From contig CAYHVK010000009.1 in assembly GCA_964360255.1 (NCBI GenBank), positions 1-64,000 of the forward strand: DNA of 64,000 nt. The letters run 5' to 3'. Every line of letters begins with the position of its first letter. Within the stretch, counting starts at the first letter, position 1. The DNA comes from CAYHVK01 sp964360255. Its GTDB lineage: Bacteria; Bdellovibrionota; Bdellovibrionia; Bdellovibrionales; UBA1609. This document shows positions 42,616 through 51,711 of the stretch, in pieces. Position numbers and translations under genes: made by a program. The notes under the pieces were generated by a model. That model made no database searches. It was not told the DNA's origin and saw nothing but the letters and a program-made list of their open reading frames with translations.

Positions 42616-43116
42616 ATGAGTTTATATCCGCAGCGTTTGTTCAATGTTGTTTTAGTTGAGCCCGAAATTCCGAATAATACCGGTAATGTCGGGCGTACCT
42701 GCGTTGGGTTGTGGTCTAAGCTCCATTTGGTTGGTCCTCTTGGCTTTTCTATCGACGATAAACAGCTGAAACGAGCCGGTTTAGATTACTGGCAACACCT
42801 CGAACTTCAATATCACAAGAACTGGTCTGGTTTTATAAATGCACTCCCAAGTGATGCACGTTTATTTTTCTTTGAAACGGGGGGTACAAAAACCCTCTTC
42901 GACGCTCAGTTTTTACCTAATGATTATTTGATTTTCGGTAAAGAAACGAAGGGGATCAGTCAGGATATCCTGGCCGATCATCGTGATCGTATTTATGAGA
43001 TTCCATTTCCGGGGGAAATTCGCAGCTTTAATCTCGCCAACACCGTAGCCATGGTCATGTGCGAGGGATTCAGGCAGCTTCACGCAAGTGGCCAGATCAC
43101 ATCTAAGCTCGTCTAG
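42616..43116 (+). CDS. trmL: tRNA (cytidine/uridine-34 2'-O)-methyltransferase TrmL
   Basis: The protein has 166 residues, of the SPOUT class. Motif 1 reads VLVEPEIPNNTGNVGRTC, motif 2 FGKETKGISQDIL and motif 3 IPFPGEIRSFNLANTVAMVM; together they form the trefoil knot for S-adenosylmethionine. TrmL methylates the wobble ribose of tRNA-Leu isoacceptors. It precedes secA by 35 bases on the same strand. Confidence 0.95.
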   Translation: MSLYPQRLFNVVLVEPEIPNNTGNVGRTCVGLWSKLHLVGPLGFSIDDKQLKRAGLDYWQHLELQYHKNWSGFINALPSDARLFFFETGGTKTLFDAQFLPNDYLIFGKETKGISQDILADHRDRIYEIPFPGEIRSFNLANTVAMVMCEGFRQLHASGQITSKLV

Positions 43117-43151
43117 ACAGCCTGAGCGTTTTGGGCGTATTCTTTTCCCCT

Positions 43152-45839
43152 ATGCTTACGAAATTAATCACCAAAGTAATCGGCACTAGTCACGATCGTG
43201 AAATGAAGCGAATTCAGCCATTGATCGTACAAATCAATCAACTCGAAGCAGGTCTTCTTGGGCTATCAAATGATCAGCTTAAAGCGAAGACAGTCGACTT
43301 CAAAGAGCGACTGAGCCGTGGGCAAAAGGTCGATGATATTTTGCCAGAAGCATTTGCGGTTTGCCGTGAAGCTTCGAAGCGCGTTTTAGGAATGCGCCAT
43401 TACGACGTGCAGATGATCGGCGGAATTGTTCTCAATCGCGGAGGCATCACTGAGATGAGAACGGGTGAAGGTAAAACTCTCGTTGCCACACTTCCTGTTT
43501 ATTTAAATGCTTTGACGGGAAAAGGCGCTCACCTTGTAACGGTGAATGATTATCTCGCGAAACGTGACTGCGAATGGATGGGTCAGCTTTATAACTGGCT
43601 GGGTCTTTCTACAGGAACAATTGTTCACGAACGCACAGATGCAGATCGTAAGAAGGCTTACGGCGCTGATATCACTTACGGTACAAACAACGAATTCGGT
43701 TTCGATTATCTTCGCGACAATATGAAATTTGATCTTGATGATTATGTTCAGCGTCCATTCAATTACGCCATTGTCGATGAGTGCGATTCTATTTTGATCG
43801 ATGAAGCACGTACGCCGCTGATTATTTCTGGTCCGTCAGATGATGCCACAGATAAGTACTATGAAATTAATAAAATCATTCCGCATCTTAAGCGTGACGT
43901 CCATTTCACAATGGAAGAAAAATCTCGCACGGCCTCTTTGACCGAAGAAGGTAACACAAAAGTTGAAGAGCTTTTGGGTCTCGAGAATTTATTTGATGCT
44001 CGCAATCTTGAACTGCTCCACCACATTTATCAGGGCTTGAAGGCCCACCATCTTTACAAACTTGATGTGGATTACATGATCCAAAATGGTGAAGTGGTCA
44101 TCGTTGATGAGTTCACGGGCCGTTTGATGACGGGTCGTCGCTGGAGCGATGGTCTCCACCAAGCTGTTGAAGCTAAAGAGGGCGTAGACGTTAAGAGTGA
44201 GAATCAAACTCTCGCGACTATTACTTTCCAGAATTATTTCAGAATGTATCCGAAGCTCTCTGGCATGACGGGTACTGCCGAAACTGAAGCGGTGGAATTC
44301 AAGAAGATTTATAACCTTGATGTGGTTGTGATTCCGACGAATCGTCCGATTCAGCGTATGGATGAACAAGATGTTGTTTATAAAACTGAAGCTGCAAAAT
44401 TCAAAGCGATTGCTACTGACATCAAGGCCCGTTTTGAAAAAAACCAGCCTGTTCTTGTTGGTACAGTTTCAATTGAAAGATCTGAGCGTCTCAGCCGCAT
44501 GCTTCGTAACGAAGGCATCACGCACAACGTTCTCAATGCTAAACATCACGAACGTGAAGCTGAAATCGTCGCGCAAGCGGGCCGTAAAGGTGCCGTAACA
44601 ATCGCAACGAATATGGCCGGTCGTGGTACGGATATTGTTCTTGGTGGTAACGCAGAATTTTTAGCGAAAGCTGAATATGGCGTGAGCACGGATGAAAATC
44701 TGTATGAGCAATTAATTAAAAAATATAAAAAGCAAACTGCTGAAGAAAAAGAACTCGTGGTGAATGCCGGCGGTCTTTACATTATCGGCACAGAACGCCA
44801 TGAATCGCGTCGCATTGATAATCAGCTTCGTGGTCGTTCGGGTCGTCAAGGTGACCCAGGTGAATCACGTTTCTATTTATCTTTAGAAGACGATTTGATG
44901 CGTAAATTTAACGGTGAGCGCGTTCAGAAAATTATGGCGTTTATGAATGTTCCGGATGACGAAGCGATGTCACACAAGATGGTTTCAAATGCCATTGAAG
45001 GTGCGCAACGTAAAGTTGAAGGCCATAACTTTGATATTCGTAAACACCTTCTTGAGTACGACGATGTGATGAACAAACAGAGAATGGCGATTTACGGTTT
45101 ACGTAAAGACGTTCTTAAAGGTGATGATATTGAGCGCATCGCTCTTGATATGCTCAGTGATTCTCTCTCGGATACTCTCGATGCTTTCATTCCAGAAGGT
45201 TCGAAAGAACATAACTGGAATCTTGAAGGATTGGTATTGGCCCTTCAGAAGCAGTTTAATACAAACATTCCGATTACATCTTTGACTGAGATGAGCGCAG
45301 ATCAAATTATCGAGACTATTAAAGCTGAAGTTAAAAAAGTTTACGACGAGCAAAAAGCGAGTGTTGGGGAGTTCTTCACGCAGCTTCAGAAAATGCTTCT
45401 CTTGCAAACTATCGATCAGCGCTGGAAAGAACATTTACAAATCATCGATCACTTAAAAGAAGGTATTCATTTGCGTGGTTATGCGCAGAAAGATCCTTTG
45501 ATTGAGTACAAAAAAGAAGGTTTCGAAGCCTTCCAGAAAATGAATGAAACGATTCGCGCCGAAGTTGTAGAGAAAATGCTCAAAGTGCGTGTGATGCAAA
45601 ATGAAGATGCTGCAGAAGAATTACTTGAGCAGCAAGTTCAACGTCGTCCGCAAAAATTGCAATATCAGGGCAGTGAAGCTTCTGAAAATGCAGGAGCACT
45701 CAAGCAACCGGTACGTCAGCCGGGTCCACCACCAGGATTTGCTAATGGCTTTCCGCCAGAGGGTTATTCTCCGGACGACGGGCCCAAAATGAATCGTGCT
45801 CAGCGCCGCGAAATGGAAAAGAGAAAGAAAGGCCGGTAG
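43152..45839 (+). CDS. secA: Preprotein translocase ATPase SecA
   Basis: The protein has 895 residues from ATG 43152, the usual SecA start (MLTKLITKVIGTSHDREMKR). Motifs: MRTGEGKTLVATLP (Walker A), TYGTNNEFGFDYLRDNM, VDECDSILIDEARTPLIISG (Walker B), MAGRGTDIVLGGN, RQLRGRSGRQGDPG-like QLRGRSGRQGDPG. SecA drives protein export through SecYEG. The C-terminal zinc-binding tail (CxC...CH) is absent; the protein ends in a Pro/Gly-rich linker and a basic NRAQRREMEKRKKGR. The last 98 bases overlap a convergent protease gene. Confidence 0.98.
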   Translation: MLTKLITKVIGTSHDREMKRIQPLIVQINQLEAGLLGLSNDQLKAKTVDFKERLSRGQKVDDILPEAFAVCREASKRVLGMRHYDVQMIGGIVLNRGGITEMRTGEGKTLVATLPVYLNALTGKGAHLVTVNDYLAKRDCEWMGQLYNWLGLSTGTIVHERTDADRKKAYGADITYGTNNEFGFDYLRDNMKFDLDDYVQRPFNYAIVDECDSILIDEARTPLIISGPSDDATDKYYEINKIIPHLKRDVHFTMEEKSRTASLTEEGNTKVEELLGLENLFDARNLELLHHIYQGLKAHHLYKLDVDYMIQNGEVVIVDEFTGRLMTGRRWSDGLHQAVEAKEGVDVKSENQTLATITFQNYFRMYPKLSGMTGTAETEAVEFKKIYNLDVVVIPTNRPIQRMDEQDVVYKTEAAKFKAIATDIKARFEKNQPVLVGTVSIERSERLSRMLRNEGITHNVLNAKHHEREAEIVAQAGRKGAVTIATNMAGRGTDIVLGGNAEFLAKAEYGVSTDENLYEQLIKKYKKQTAEEKELVVNAGGLYIIGTERHESRRIDNQLRGRSGRQGDPGESRFYLSLEDDLMRKFNGERVQKIMAFMNVPDDEAMSHKMVSNAIEGAQRKVEGHNFDIRKHLLEYDDVMNKQRMAIYGLRKDVLKGDDIERIALDMLSDSLSDTLDAFIPEGSKEHNWNLEGLVLALQKQFNTNIPITSLTEMSADQIIETIKAEVKKVYDEQKASVGEFFTQLQKMLLLQTIDQRWKEHLQIIDHLKEGIHLRGYAQKDPLIEYKKEGFEAFQKMNETIRAEVVEKMLKVRVMQNEDAAEELLEQQVQRRPQKLQYQGSEASENAGALKQPVRQPGPPPGFANGFPPEGYSPDDGPKMNRAQRREMEKRKKGR

Positions 45840-46569
45840 ATTTTTTTAACCGTGCCCATAAAAATAGCGGAAGCAGTAGAAAAACAAAGAGCAGAGTTAA
45901 GTTCTTAGGGCCTGGAAGCAATGGCCCTCCAGATTCAATTCGACCACATCCGTAAAGCCCCTCATCCATTTCGTCGAGGGGATACAGATAAATGATTCCA
46001 TCCATGTCATCTTGATGGAGATTTGTATCTGCTTTTGAGCTGACGCTTGGATACATCAGTCCTTCGGACACAGAGGAGTGGCCTAAACCTAAAACATGCC
46101 CTAATTCATGAGCCATCGTAAATCGTCTTACGGCTTGTGATTGAGTTGAGTACTGACCTGCTCCACCTTCTTCGTTCAGAATTAGAAAACCTTTTACGAG
46201 GCGACCCGTGCCTTGCATAGTTGAACTGCCAACACCAATAGTAGTAAGGCCGGCGCCACCAGCATCGCTTGAAAAATTAGTTGAGCAACCAATCAGAATA
46301 GTTTGAACGAAGCCGAAGCTTGAGTAAGAGCTTGTAGCCACAGAGTTTTGTGATTCTTTGATAAGTTCTAAACGGCTTCCGGGTACGTTATTCCAAAGCT
46401 CAATTGCAAAATCGAGTTCAGACTCAATAGATGTTATACAGTTGGCTGGGTTTAAACTCACTCTCAGTTTTTTATCACGAAAGCCGCGTAGATTGTTCTG
46501 AGTGAGTGTAAATGCCGAACTTGTTAAACTCACAAAAAGAATAATTAAAGTTAATAAACACTTCATCAT
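45742..46569 (-). CDS. Matrixin-type metalloprotease with C-terminal membrane segment
   Basis: The protein has 275 residues. After a signal peptide (to TSSAF) comes a metzincin catalytic domain with the zinc site HELGHVLGLGH (His154, Glu155, His158, His164) and the Met-turn GLMYPS (Met172). No Cys-switch propeptide is visible. Near the end a hydrophobic helix (about 221-237) is followed by WARLKK, like a C-terminal anchor or sorting signal. The ATG overlaps the stop of the upstream gene (ATGA), indicating coupling. Its last 98 bases run antisense to the secA 3' end. It is likely exported and cuts external or envelope proteins. Confidence 0.88.
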   Translation of the reverse strand: MMKCLLTLIILFVSLTSSAFTLTQNNLRGFRDKKLRVSLNPANCITSIESELDFAIELWNNVPGSRLELIKESQNSVATSSYSSFGFVQTILIGCSTNFSSDAGGAGLTTIGVGSSTMQGTGRLVKGFLILNEEGGAGQYSTQSQAVRRFTMAHELGHVLGLGHSSVSEGLMYPSVSSKADTNLHQDDMDGIIYLYPLDEMDEGLYGCGRIESGGPLLPGPKNLTLLFVFLLLPLFLWARLKKSTGLSFSFPFRGAEHDSFWARRPENNPLAESH

Positions 46570-47213
46570 AAAGAAGTAGACTCCCAAAAATATGTGAAAT
46601 TTATCAATAGATTATACGATCGCTTATCAGACAGAGGGCTGAGCACAAACAACTCACTAGAAACTTTGTAAGGAGCAAAATTATAACCTAAGCCGAAGTC
46701 GACGGTCATGTAAGAGGCGACTTGATCGTAGTCACCTTGATAATATGTGGCTGCGCTGCCTCCGTTAGAGCTAGAAACTGTGCCCCCTGTACCTTTATAT
46801 GTCTGGCGAAAGTAACTTGTGCCAATCATGTAGTCGAAACCCATAGAGCCAAGTTTTTTAATGTAGGGCAGGCTTAAAATTAAATATTCAACTTTGGCGG
46901 CATTATCAGCTGTCTTGCGCGGGAGAAAAGTATATCCAATTCTTGGGGCCCAGACCGCCTCACCTCCAGCAGTGGCATCCGCTACTGCTGGTAGCTCAAG
47001 TCCAAAAAAAATTGGATAATCTAAGGCTGAACCCAAAAAGCCGGCTTTTCCGTTGGGCTTATCAGTTGTGCGGGTTAAATTCTCATTCATGATCCCCAGC
47101 GAGGTGTACATGCGACTACCTTCGAAAAATGCGTAACATGAATTCGAAACTAGCAGGGCGGCTAGAAACAGCGATCGAGTGTGTGTGGACATTATTTTAT
47201 TATTTATAAGCAC
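46566..47213 (-). CDS. Outer-membrane barrel-like protein
   Basis: The protein has 215 residues. A signal peptide ends near NSCYAF. The rest is built of short amphipathic strands with aromatic ends (YTSLGIM, VEYLILSLPYI, FDYMIGTSYF, YMTVDFGLGYNF, YNLLINFTYFW), compatible with an eight-strand barrel. Start: GTG 47213 or ATG 47192, neither with a strong ribosome site. Its stop overlaps the protease start, so the two are probably made together. The partner role is unknown. Confidence 0.72.
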   Translation of the reverse strand: MLINNKIMSTHTRSLFLAALLVSNSCYAFFEGSRMYTSLGIMNENLTRTTDKPNGKAGFLGSALDYPIFFGLELPAVADATAGGEAVWAPRIGYTFLPRKTADNAAKVEYLILSLPYIKKLGSMGFDYMIGTSYFRQTYKGTGGTVSSSNGGSAATYYQGDYDQVASYMTVDFGLGYNFAPYKVSSELFVLSPLSDKRSYNLLINFTYFWESTSL

Positions 47214-47374
47214 CTTGTTGTTAACAATGTAATAGGAAAGTCCCAGCCTTTAGGCGAGAACAAGAGGGCTAGATAAAAGTCGTAAATTTATTCCAAGTAT
47301 TCATTTCTACAACTTAAGTCCCAAAATTTATCCAACATGAAGTCGTTGACCAATATCTCGATTAGAATACAAGA

Positions 47375-48064
47375 ATGACCGCATGTCCAAATTGCCAAAC
47401 AGAAAATGATGCCGATTTCGGCTTAGTGAGTTGCGTTTCTTGTGGTCGCGCCTTCTTCATTGAAATTGATGGCAGTGCACGAGCGGCAGATGCTGCGCCG
47501 GTCGCGGAGAGTTCTGCTCCCAAAGCAGGAACTTTTGCGTCTCAAGTTTCTGATCAGCTGAGCAATATTTTAATGGAAGATTTATCGGCGCCAGTTAATT
47601 TTTCTGCGAATGATTCTTCTGGTGAATCTGTGAGCGGTGAAAGCTCAGATGATTTCTCAAACAACGATGAGAATAATTTTTTTGGTCTGTCTTCATCAGA
47701 TGAACCAGTTGTAGTGCCGCAGGCCATTGTGGCGGCAGCGAGAACTGAAGTGAGAAAAGAAAATCCAGATATGCGTGAAGTGGCAGCTTTCGGAAATTCT
47801 GATGCCTCACTCGCCCGCGAAGGTGGCTATCGTTTTAATCTTTCAATTTACGGAATCGATTCTTCTGATATTCGTCAAGAAGTGAAAGATGCATTAACCG
47901 ATGCCCGCTTCTTGTGGGATCTCGAATCTCTGCTCGGAAAAATCGATCAGGGTGTTTTACAACTCAATGATCTTTCTGCCGTGAAGTCGGCGCTGATTGT
48001 TCAGCGTCTTAAAACTTTGCCGGTCGATATTAAGTGGGAGCAGTATGCAATTCATCAAGCCTAA
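47375..48064 (+). CDS. Zinc-ribbon protein with long acidic linker
   Basis: The protein has 229 residues. The N-terminus has a four-Cys zinc ribbon, CPNCQ...CVSCG (residues 4-24). A Ser/Asp/Glu-rich disordered stretch (about 30-130) leads to a C-terminal folded domain with DIRQEVKDALTDARFLWDLESLLGKI and VQRLKTLPVDIKWEQY. Proteins of this layout are common in predatory deltaproteobacterial relatives, but the function is unknown. The next gene overlaps by 20 bases. Confidence 0.75.
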   Translation: MTACPNCQTENDADFGLVSCVSCGRAFFIEIDGSARAADAAPVAESSAPKAGTFASQVSDQLSNILMEDLSAPVNFSANDSSGESVSGESSDDFSNNDENNFFGLSSSDEPVVVPQAIVAAARTEVRKENPDMREVAAFGNSDASLAREGGYRFNLSIYGIDSSDIRQEVKDALTDARFLWDLESLLGKIDQGVLQLNDLSAVKSALIVQRLKTLPVDIKWEQYAIHQA

Positions 48065-48761
48065 TCAACTGATGCAAAAGTTAGCGATTTTATTTGGAGT
48101 GTGGCTAGTGCTCATGGCTTTGAACTTTGCACGTGCAGAAGAGGGTGCTGAAGCACCAAAAGAAGGCGCAGAGGCTGCGGGCGGTCCGAGTGCTGAGCAA
48201 AAAGCTAGTAACCAAGACTTTGCTGAATATAATAAGCACATCAATAAAATGAGTCAGTTGAACGGTAAGATCGACGAAGGCCAAAAGCAGATTCAGCAGC
48301 TTCTCGTGCAGAAGAAAATGGGTGTGGCCACAGTAAAAAGTGAAAAAGGGCCGCCAGAAGATATTCTTAATGTCATTACAAAGGCTCATAAAGAGTATTT
48401 AGATAATCGCGAGAAGTATAATTCAGAGCTTCGTGAAGTGACCTATCGATTCCCGAGTCGTGGACAAGAGATTCGCCGTAAGTACCACCCGTTTCGCCCA
48501 AAAACTGTAAATGAGATCGAGGGAGAACTCGGACTTGACGGTCAGCTTTCAGATTTGAAAATTAAGGTCCAAGAAAAATACCAGGTTTTTAATCCGATTA
48601 AGAAAGCCGAAGTTGTGCCAGAGCCTGCGCGAAAGCAAGGCGGGGAGCGGACTCCAGCGAGCGTAGATGATCCGGGTCGTGTTCGTTTAGTGGTCCCAGC
48701 ATCGCCTTCAGCTCACGACGAGAAAAAAGAAGCCCATGCTGAAAAGCCGGCCCATCATTAA
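48045..48761 (+). CDS. Exported or membrane-anchored coiled-coil protein, unknown function
   Basis: The protein has 238 residues from ATG 48045, preceded by GGGAG. Signal peptide or anchor (residues 10-28, ending FARA). An Ala/Glu-rich start is followed by a coiled coil (MSQLNGKIDEGQKQIQQLL) and a basic central region. The Pro/Lys/His-rich tail ends in KPAHH. It overlaps the zinc-ribbon gene and is probably co-translated. A short perfect hairpin follows at 48765-48782. Confidence 0.75.
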   Translation: MQFIKPNQLMQKLAILFGVWLVLMALNFARAEEGAEAPKEGAEAAGGPSAEQKASNQDFAEYNKHINKMSQLNGKIDEGQKQIQQLLVQKKMGVATVKSEKGPPEDILNVITKAHKEYLDNREKYNSELREVTYRFPSRGQEIRRKYHPFRPKTVNEIEGELGLDGQLSDLKIKVQEKYQVFNPIKKAEVVPEPARKQGGERTPASVDDPGRVRLVVPASPSAHDEKKEAHAEKPAHH

Positions 48762-48764
48762 TTA

Positions 48765-48782
48765 GGACAGTGGTCACTGTCC
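48765..48782. repeat. Near-perfect 18-bp palindromic hairpin
   Basis: GGACAGTG / CACTGTCC with a 2-nt centre lies three bases past the stop of the coiled-coil protein gene, between convergent genes. No T-run follows. A GGTGCC element piece (48803-48821) lies just beyond. Confidence 0.7.
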
Positions 48783-48802
48783 GGAAATGTTAAAAGTTAA
48801 CT

Positions 48803-48821
48803 GGTGCCTATTACTTTTTAG
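48803..48821. repeat. GGTGCC intergenic element, copy C (partial)
   Basis: The piece reads GGTGCC, two variable bases, then TTACTTTTTAGG, matching the right two-thirds of copy A (14463-14486). It overlaps the stop codon of the BamE-like gene. Confidence 0.45.
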
Positions 48822-49170
48822 GTTCAGTGGCAGGAGCGGGATCTGAACCCGTCACATCTTTGAAGCCCTTATCGGATTTGAGCGCCTTCACATCTTCAGG
48901 GCGTGGGGCTCCAACATATGAGACTTTTCCCTCTTGAAAATACACATCTGTCTTCTCAACTTGGCCATTTGTAGTCGTTTCGTACATCCAGCGGTCCGAG
49001 CCATGAACGCGCCCTGTTTTTTTAGGAGTTCCGAGAGCATCAAGCACGGCAGCCTTGTCCATACCGATCTGAACCTTGTGTTCAGCCTTCTTTTCGGGGC
49101 TCGAGCAAGCCGCCAGCACTAAGAAAACAGTTGTTACTAAAGCACGAATGGCGTTTTGTTTTATAAACAT
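48811..49170 (-). CDS. BamE/SmpA-OmlA-like lipoprotein
   Basis: The protein has 119 residues. A lipoprotein signal with lipobox LAAC precedes a short linker and a domain reading VQIGMDKAAVLDALGTPKKTGRVHGSDRWMYETTT, which matches the SmpA/OmlA pattern (GMtkaeVlxlLGxP...W.Y). True BamE belongs to the barrel assembly machinery, but this domain also occurs in other small lipoproteins. The acidic-Pro C-terminal tail is disordered. Divergent from the cytochrome oxidase operon. Confidence 0.75.
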   Translation of the reverse strand: MFIKQNAIRALVTTVFLVLAACSSPEKKAEHKVQIGMDKAAVLDALGTPKKTGRVHGSDRWMYETTTNGQVEKTDVYFQEGKVSYVGAPRPEDVKALKSDKGFKDVTGSDPAPATEPKK

Positions 49171-49353
49171 GACATGAATCTCCTGTTCTCAATAGTGTCG
49201 GTCATTCGTGTCCCTAGCGCGATGATTTGTGCGGTGCGGAAATATCGAACCGGCTCTAAGGCCATGTTCTAGAGCGCGTGACACGAAAAGTTCGGGGTGA
49301 TAGTTTTTGATAGTACAAAATTCTCAATACCTTTTCAGCTTTGGAAGTGCTCT

Positions 49354-49881
49354 ATGGATAACAATAGCGACCAATACAATAAGGGTGGCCTTATTGCATT
49401 TGTGTTCTCAATGGTCTTCTGCTTTGGCTTTTTCATTTATATCTCATTTGTTCATCCTGGTATCGATCTTAAAGAAGTCTCTGAAGCGCCAGCTGATGGC
49501 ACTCCAGTATTCAAAATTGCTGACGTAAAAAAGCCATGGGAGCACAACGAAGGTGTTATCGCTCACGGGAAGAAAGTTTTCGCTAACAACTGTGCCGTTT
49601 GTCACGGACCAGAAGGTAAAGGCGATGGTCCTGGCGGCGCGGCCTTGAATCCAAAACCACGTAACTTAGTTACTGGTCCATGGAAACAGGGCGGCGATTC
49701 AATCTCTCAATATAAAACTCTACAAACTGGTATTCCAGGCACATCGATGGTTTCTTTCAAGCACTTAGCTAAAGCGGATCGTTGGGCCCTTGTTCAGTTT
49801 ATTCACTCAATCACTCAAGACAAACCAAAGGAAGATCCAGCAGCAGTTGAAGCCTTCGCAACTTCAGCAGCAGCCGACTAA
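49354..49881 (+). CDS. Membrane-anchored monoheme cytochrome c
   Basis: The protein has 175 residues from ATG 49354, preceded by GGAAG. An N-terminal membrane helix (about 12-33) anchors a periplasmic class I cytochrome c domain with the heme site CAVCHGPEGKGDGPGG (80-95). An axial Met is probably in GTSMVSF. It probably feeds electrons to the caa3 oxidase encoded directly downstream. It heads the cluster cytochrome c-SCO1-coxB-coxA-coxC-coxD, two bases ahead of the SCO1 gene. Confidence 0.92.
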   Translation: MDNNSDQYNKGGLIAFVFSMVFCFGFFIYISFVHPGIDLKEVSEAPADGTPVFKIADVKKPWEHNEGVIAHGKKVFANNCAVCHGPEGKGDGPGGAALNPKPRNLVTGPWKQGGDSISQYKTLQTGIPGTSMVSFKHLAKADRWALVQFIHSITQDKPKEDPAAVEAFATSAAAD

Positions 49882-49883
49882 AT

Positions 49884-50759
49884 ATGCATCTTCGAGAATT
49901 GGCTTTCGCTCTTATTTTATCTCTAGGCGCACTACACACAGCTGTAGCCTATACTCCGCCTACGCAAGCTGAAAAAGCGGGCACCGATTCTCATGCAACT
50001 CCTGAAGAATTAGCTGATGTGGGTGTGACTGAACACTTAAGTCAGAAGCTTTCAAACTCTCTTGAGTTCACAGATGATGCGGGCAAAAAAGTGACCCTTG
50101 GTCAGTATTTCAATGGCCAAAAACCAGTTTTGTTCACCATGGTTTATTACAATTGCCCAAGCCTATGTAACTATCACTTAAATGGTCTACTTGATGTGTT
50201 TCATAAAGCTAAAATGACCGTAGGTAAAGATTTTGATCTTGTGGCTGTAAGCATGAATCACAACGAAACACCTGAATTAGCTGCGAAGAAAAAAATAAAC
50301 TACTTAAAAGAGCTCAACCAGCCGGGCGCAGAAAAAGGTTGGCACTTCTTAGTTGGTACTGAAGAGAATGTTTTAAAGCTCGCAGGTGAATTAGGTTTCA
50401 GATTTAAGTGGAACGAAGCGGGCCAGCAATACGCTCACGCCGCTGTAGCTTATGTTTTAACTCCACAGGGTGTTATTTCTCGTTACCTCTACGGTATCGA
50501 ATTTCCACCACAAACTTTACGTCTTTCATTAATTGAGGCCTCGCAAGGCAAAATCGGAAACATTATAGATCAAATTGTTCTATTCTGTTTTCAGTTCAAT
50601 CCGTCAAAGAACAAATACACGCTCGCTGCATTCAATGTCATGCGCTTGGGTGGAGCTTTAACAGCATTGCTTCTGGCAGCGTTCTTAGTCCCTTATTGGA
50701 GACGTGAGCGCCGCCTTGCAGATCGTACATCATTGTCCGTCAAAGGAGACTTGGGATGA
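49884..50759 (+). CDS. SCO1/SenC-family copper chaperone
   Basis: The protein has 291 residues. A signal peptide (to TAVA) precedes a thioredoxin-like SCO domain with the copper-binding CPSLC (Cys91, Cys95) in YYNCPSLCNYH; a copper-binding His is probably in AHAAVAYVLTPQG. A C-terminal membrane helix (about 253-272) gives an unusual second anchor. SCO proteins load the CuA centre of oxidase subunit II, which is the next gene. The two overlap by four bases. Confidence 0.95.
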   Translation: MHLRELAFALILSLGALHTAVAYTPPTQAEKAGTDSHATPEELADVGVTEHLSQKLSNSLEFTDDAGKKVTLGQYFNGQKPVLFTMVYYNCPSLCNYHLNGLLDVFHKAKMTVGKDFDLVAVSMNHNETPELAAKKKINYLKELNQPGAEKGWHFLVGTEENVLKLAGELGFRFKWNEAGQQYAHAAVAYVLTPQGVISRYLYGIEFPPQTLRLSLIEASQGKIGNIIDQIVLFCFQFNPSKNKYTLAAFNVMRLGGALTALLLAAFLVPYWRRERRLADRTSLSVKGDLG

Positions 50760-51703
50760 TTTTCTGGTTGAACCAGGCGTATGCCTCTTCATTTATGCCA
50801 CCGCAGGCTTCAGAGTTTGCGGCTGGAGTCGACAGCCTCTATAAATTTTTGATCATCACGAGCTTTATTTCATGTGTGCTCGTTATTGGTGGAATGATTT
50901 ATTTCGCGATGAAGTATAAACGTAAAACTGCAAACGATAAGACGGCCTACATTTCTCATAATGCTATGCTTGAATTTTTGTGGAGCTTTATTCCGTTTGT
51001 GATCTTCATGATTGTATTCGGTTGGGGTTTCAAAATTTACTACGATATGCGCAAAATGCCTGAGAATGCGTATGAAGTGCACGTTGTTGGTCAGAAATGG
51101 TACTGGGACTTCTTATATAAGAGCGGTCGTAAAACTTCTGGCGAATTCTATGTTCCTGTTAACGAGCCAGTTAAATTGATTATTTCTTCACGCGACGTTC
51201 TTCACAGCGTGTTCGTACCGAGCTTCCGTGTGAAACAAGATGCGGTGCCGGGTCGTTATACAGCTCTTCACTTCACAGCAACTAAAGAAGGAACATTTCA
51301 AATGTTCTGTACTGAGTACTGCGGTGATGGTCACTCGGCCATGCTAGCTAAAGTTCATGTGCTTTCAAAAGAAGCCTATGAAGAATGGCTTCAGAATGAT
51401 CCATATAAAGGATTGAGCGTTGCGGATATTGGTAAAAAAGTTTTCGATCAGAAATGTGTCGCTTGTCACAATATGTCGACTGAGAAGAAAATTGGCCCGG
51501 GACTTGGCGGAATTTTTGGTCACGAAGTAGCTCTGGCAGATGGAACGAAAGTAACAGCTGACGAGAACTACATCAGAAAATCGATTTTAGATCCGGCATC
51601 ACAGATCGTAGCAGGGTTTCCAAATGCAATGACGCCATTCCAGGGTCAGATTTCGGAACAAGAGTTACTTGGCGTTATTGAATATATTAAAGCTTCTAAG
51701 TAG
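50756..51703 (+). CDS. coxB: Cytochrome c oxidase subunit II with fused cytochrome c (caa3 type)
   Basis: The protein has 315 residues. Two membrane helices (about 30-52 and 72-95) precede the CuA domain with ligands His150, Cys185, Glu187, Cys189, His193 and Met196 (CTEYCGDGHSAM). A C-terminal cytochrome c domain has CVACH (234-238) and the axial Met292. The fused heme domain makes this a caa3-type oxidase that accepts electrons from cytochrome c or directly. It overlaps the SCO1 gene by four bases. Confidence 0.97.
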   Translation: MIFWLNQAYASSFMPPQASEFAAGVDSLYKFLIITSFISCVLVIGGMIYFAMKYKRKTANDKTAYISHNAMLEFLWSFIPFVIFMIVFGWGFKIYYDMRKMPENAYEVHVVGQKWYWDFLYKSGRKTSGEFYVPVNEPVKLIISSRDVLHSVFVPSFRVKQDAVPGRYTALHFTATKEGTFQMFCTEYCGDGHSAMLAKVHVLSKEAYEEWLQNDPYKGLSVADIGKKVFDQKCVACHNMSTEKKIGPGLGGIFGHEVALADGTKVTADENYIRKSILDPASQIVAGFPNAMTPFQGQISEQELLGVIEYIKASK

Positions 51704-51711
51704 GAGACAAA

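Noticed and set aside
43989..44369. Reverse frame of 126 codons inside secA
   Set aside because: secA is intact and highly conserved here; the frame has His/Arg-rich shadow composition.
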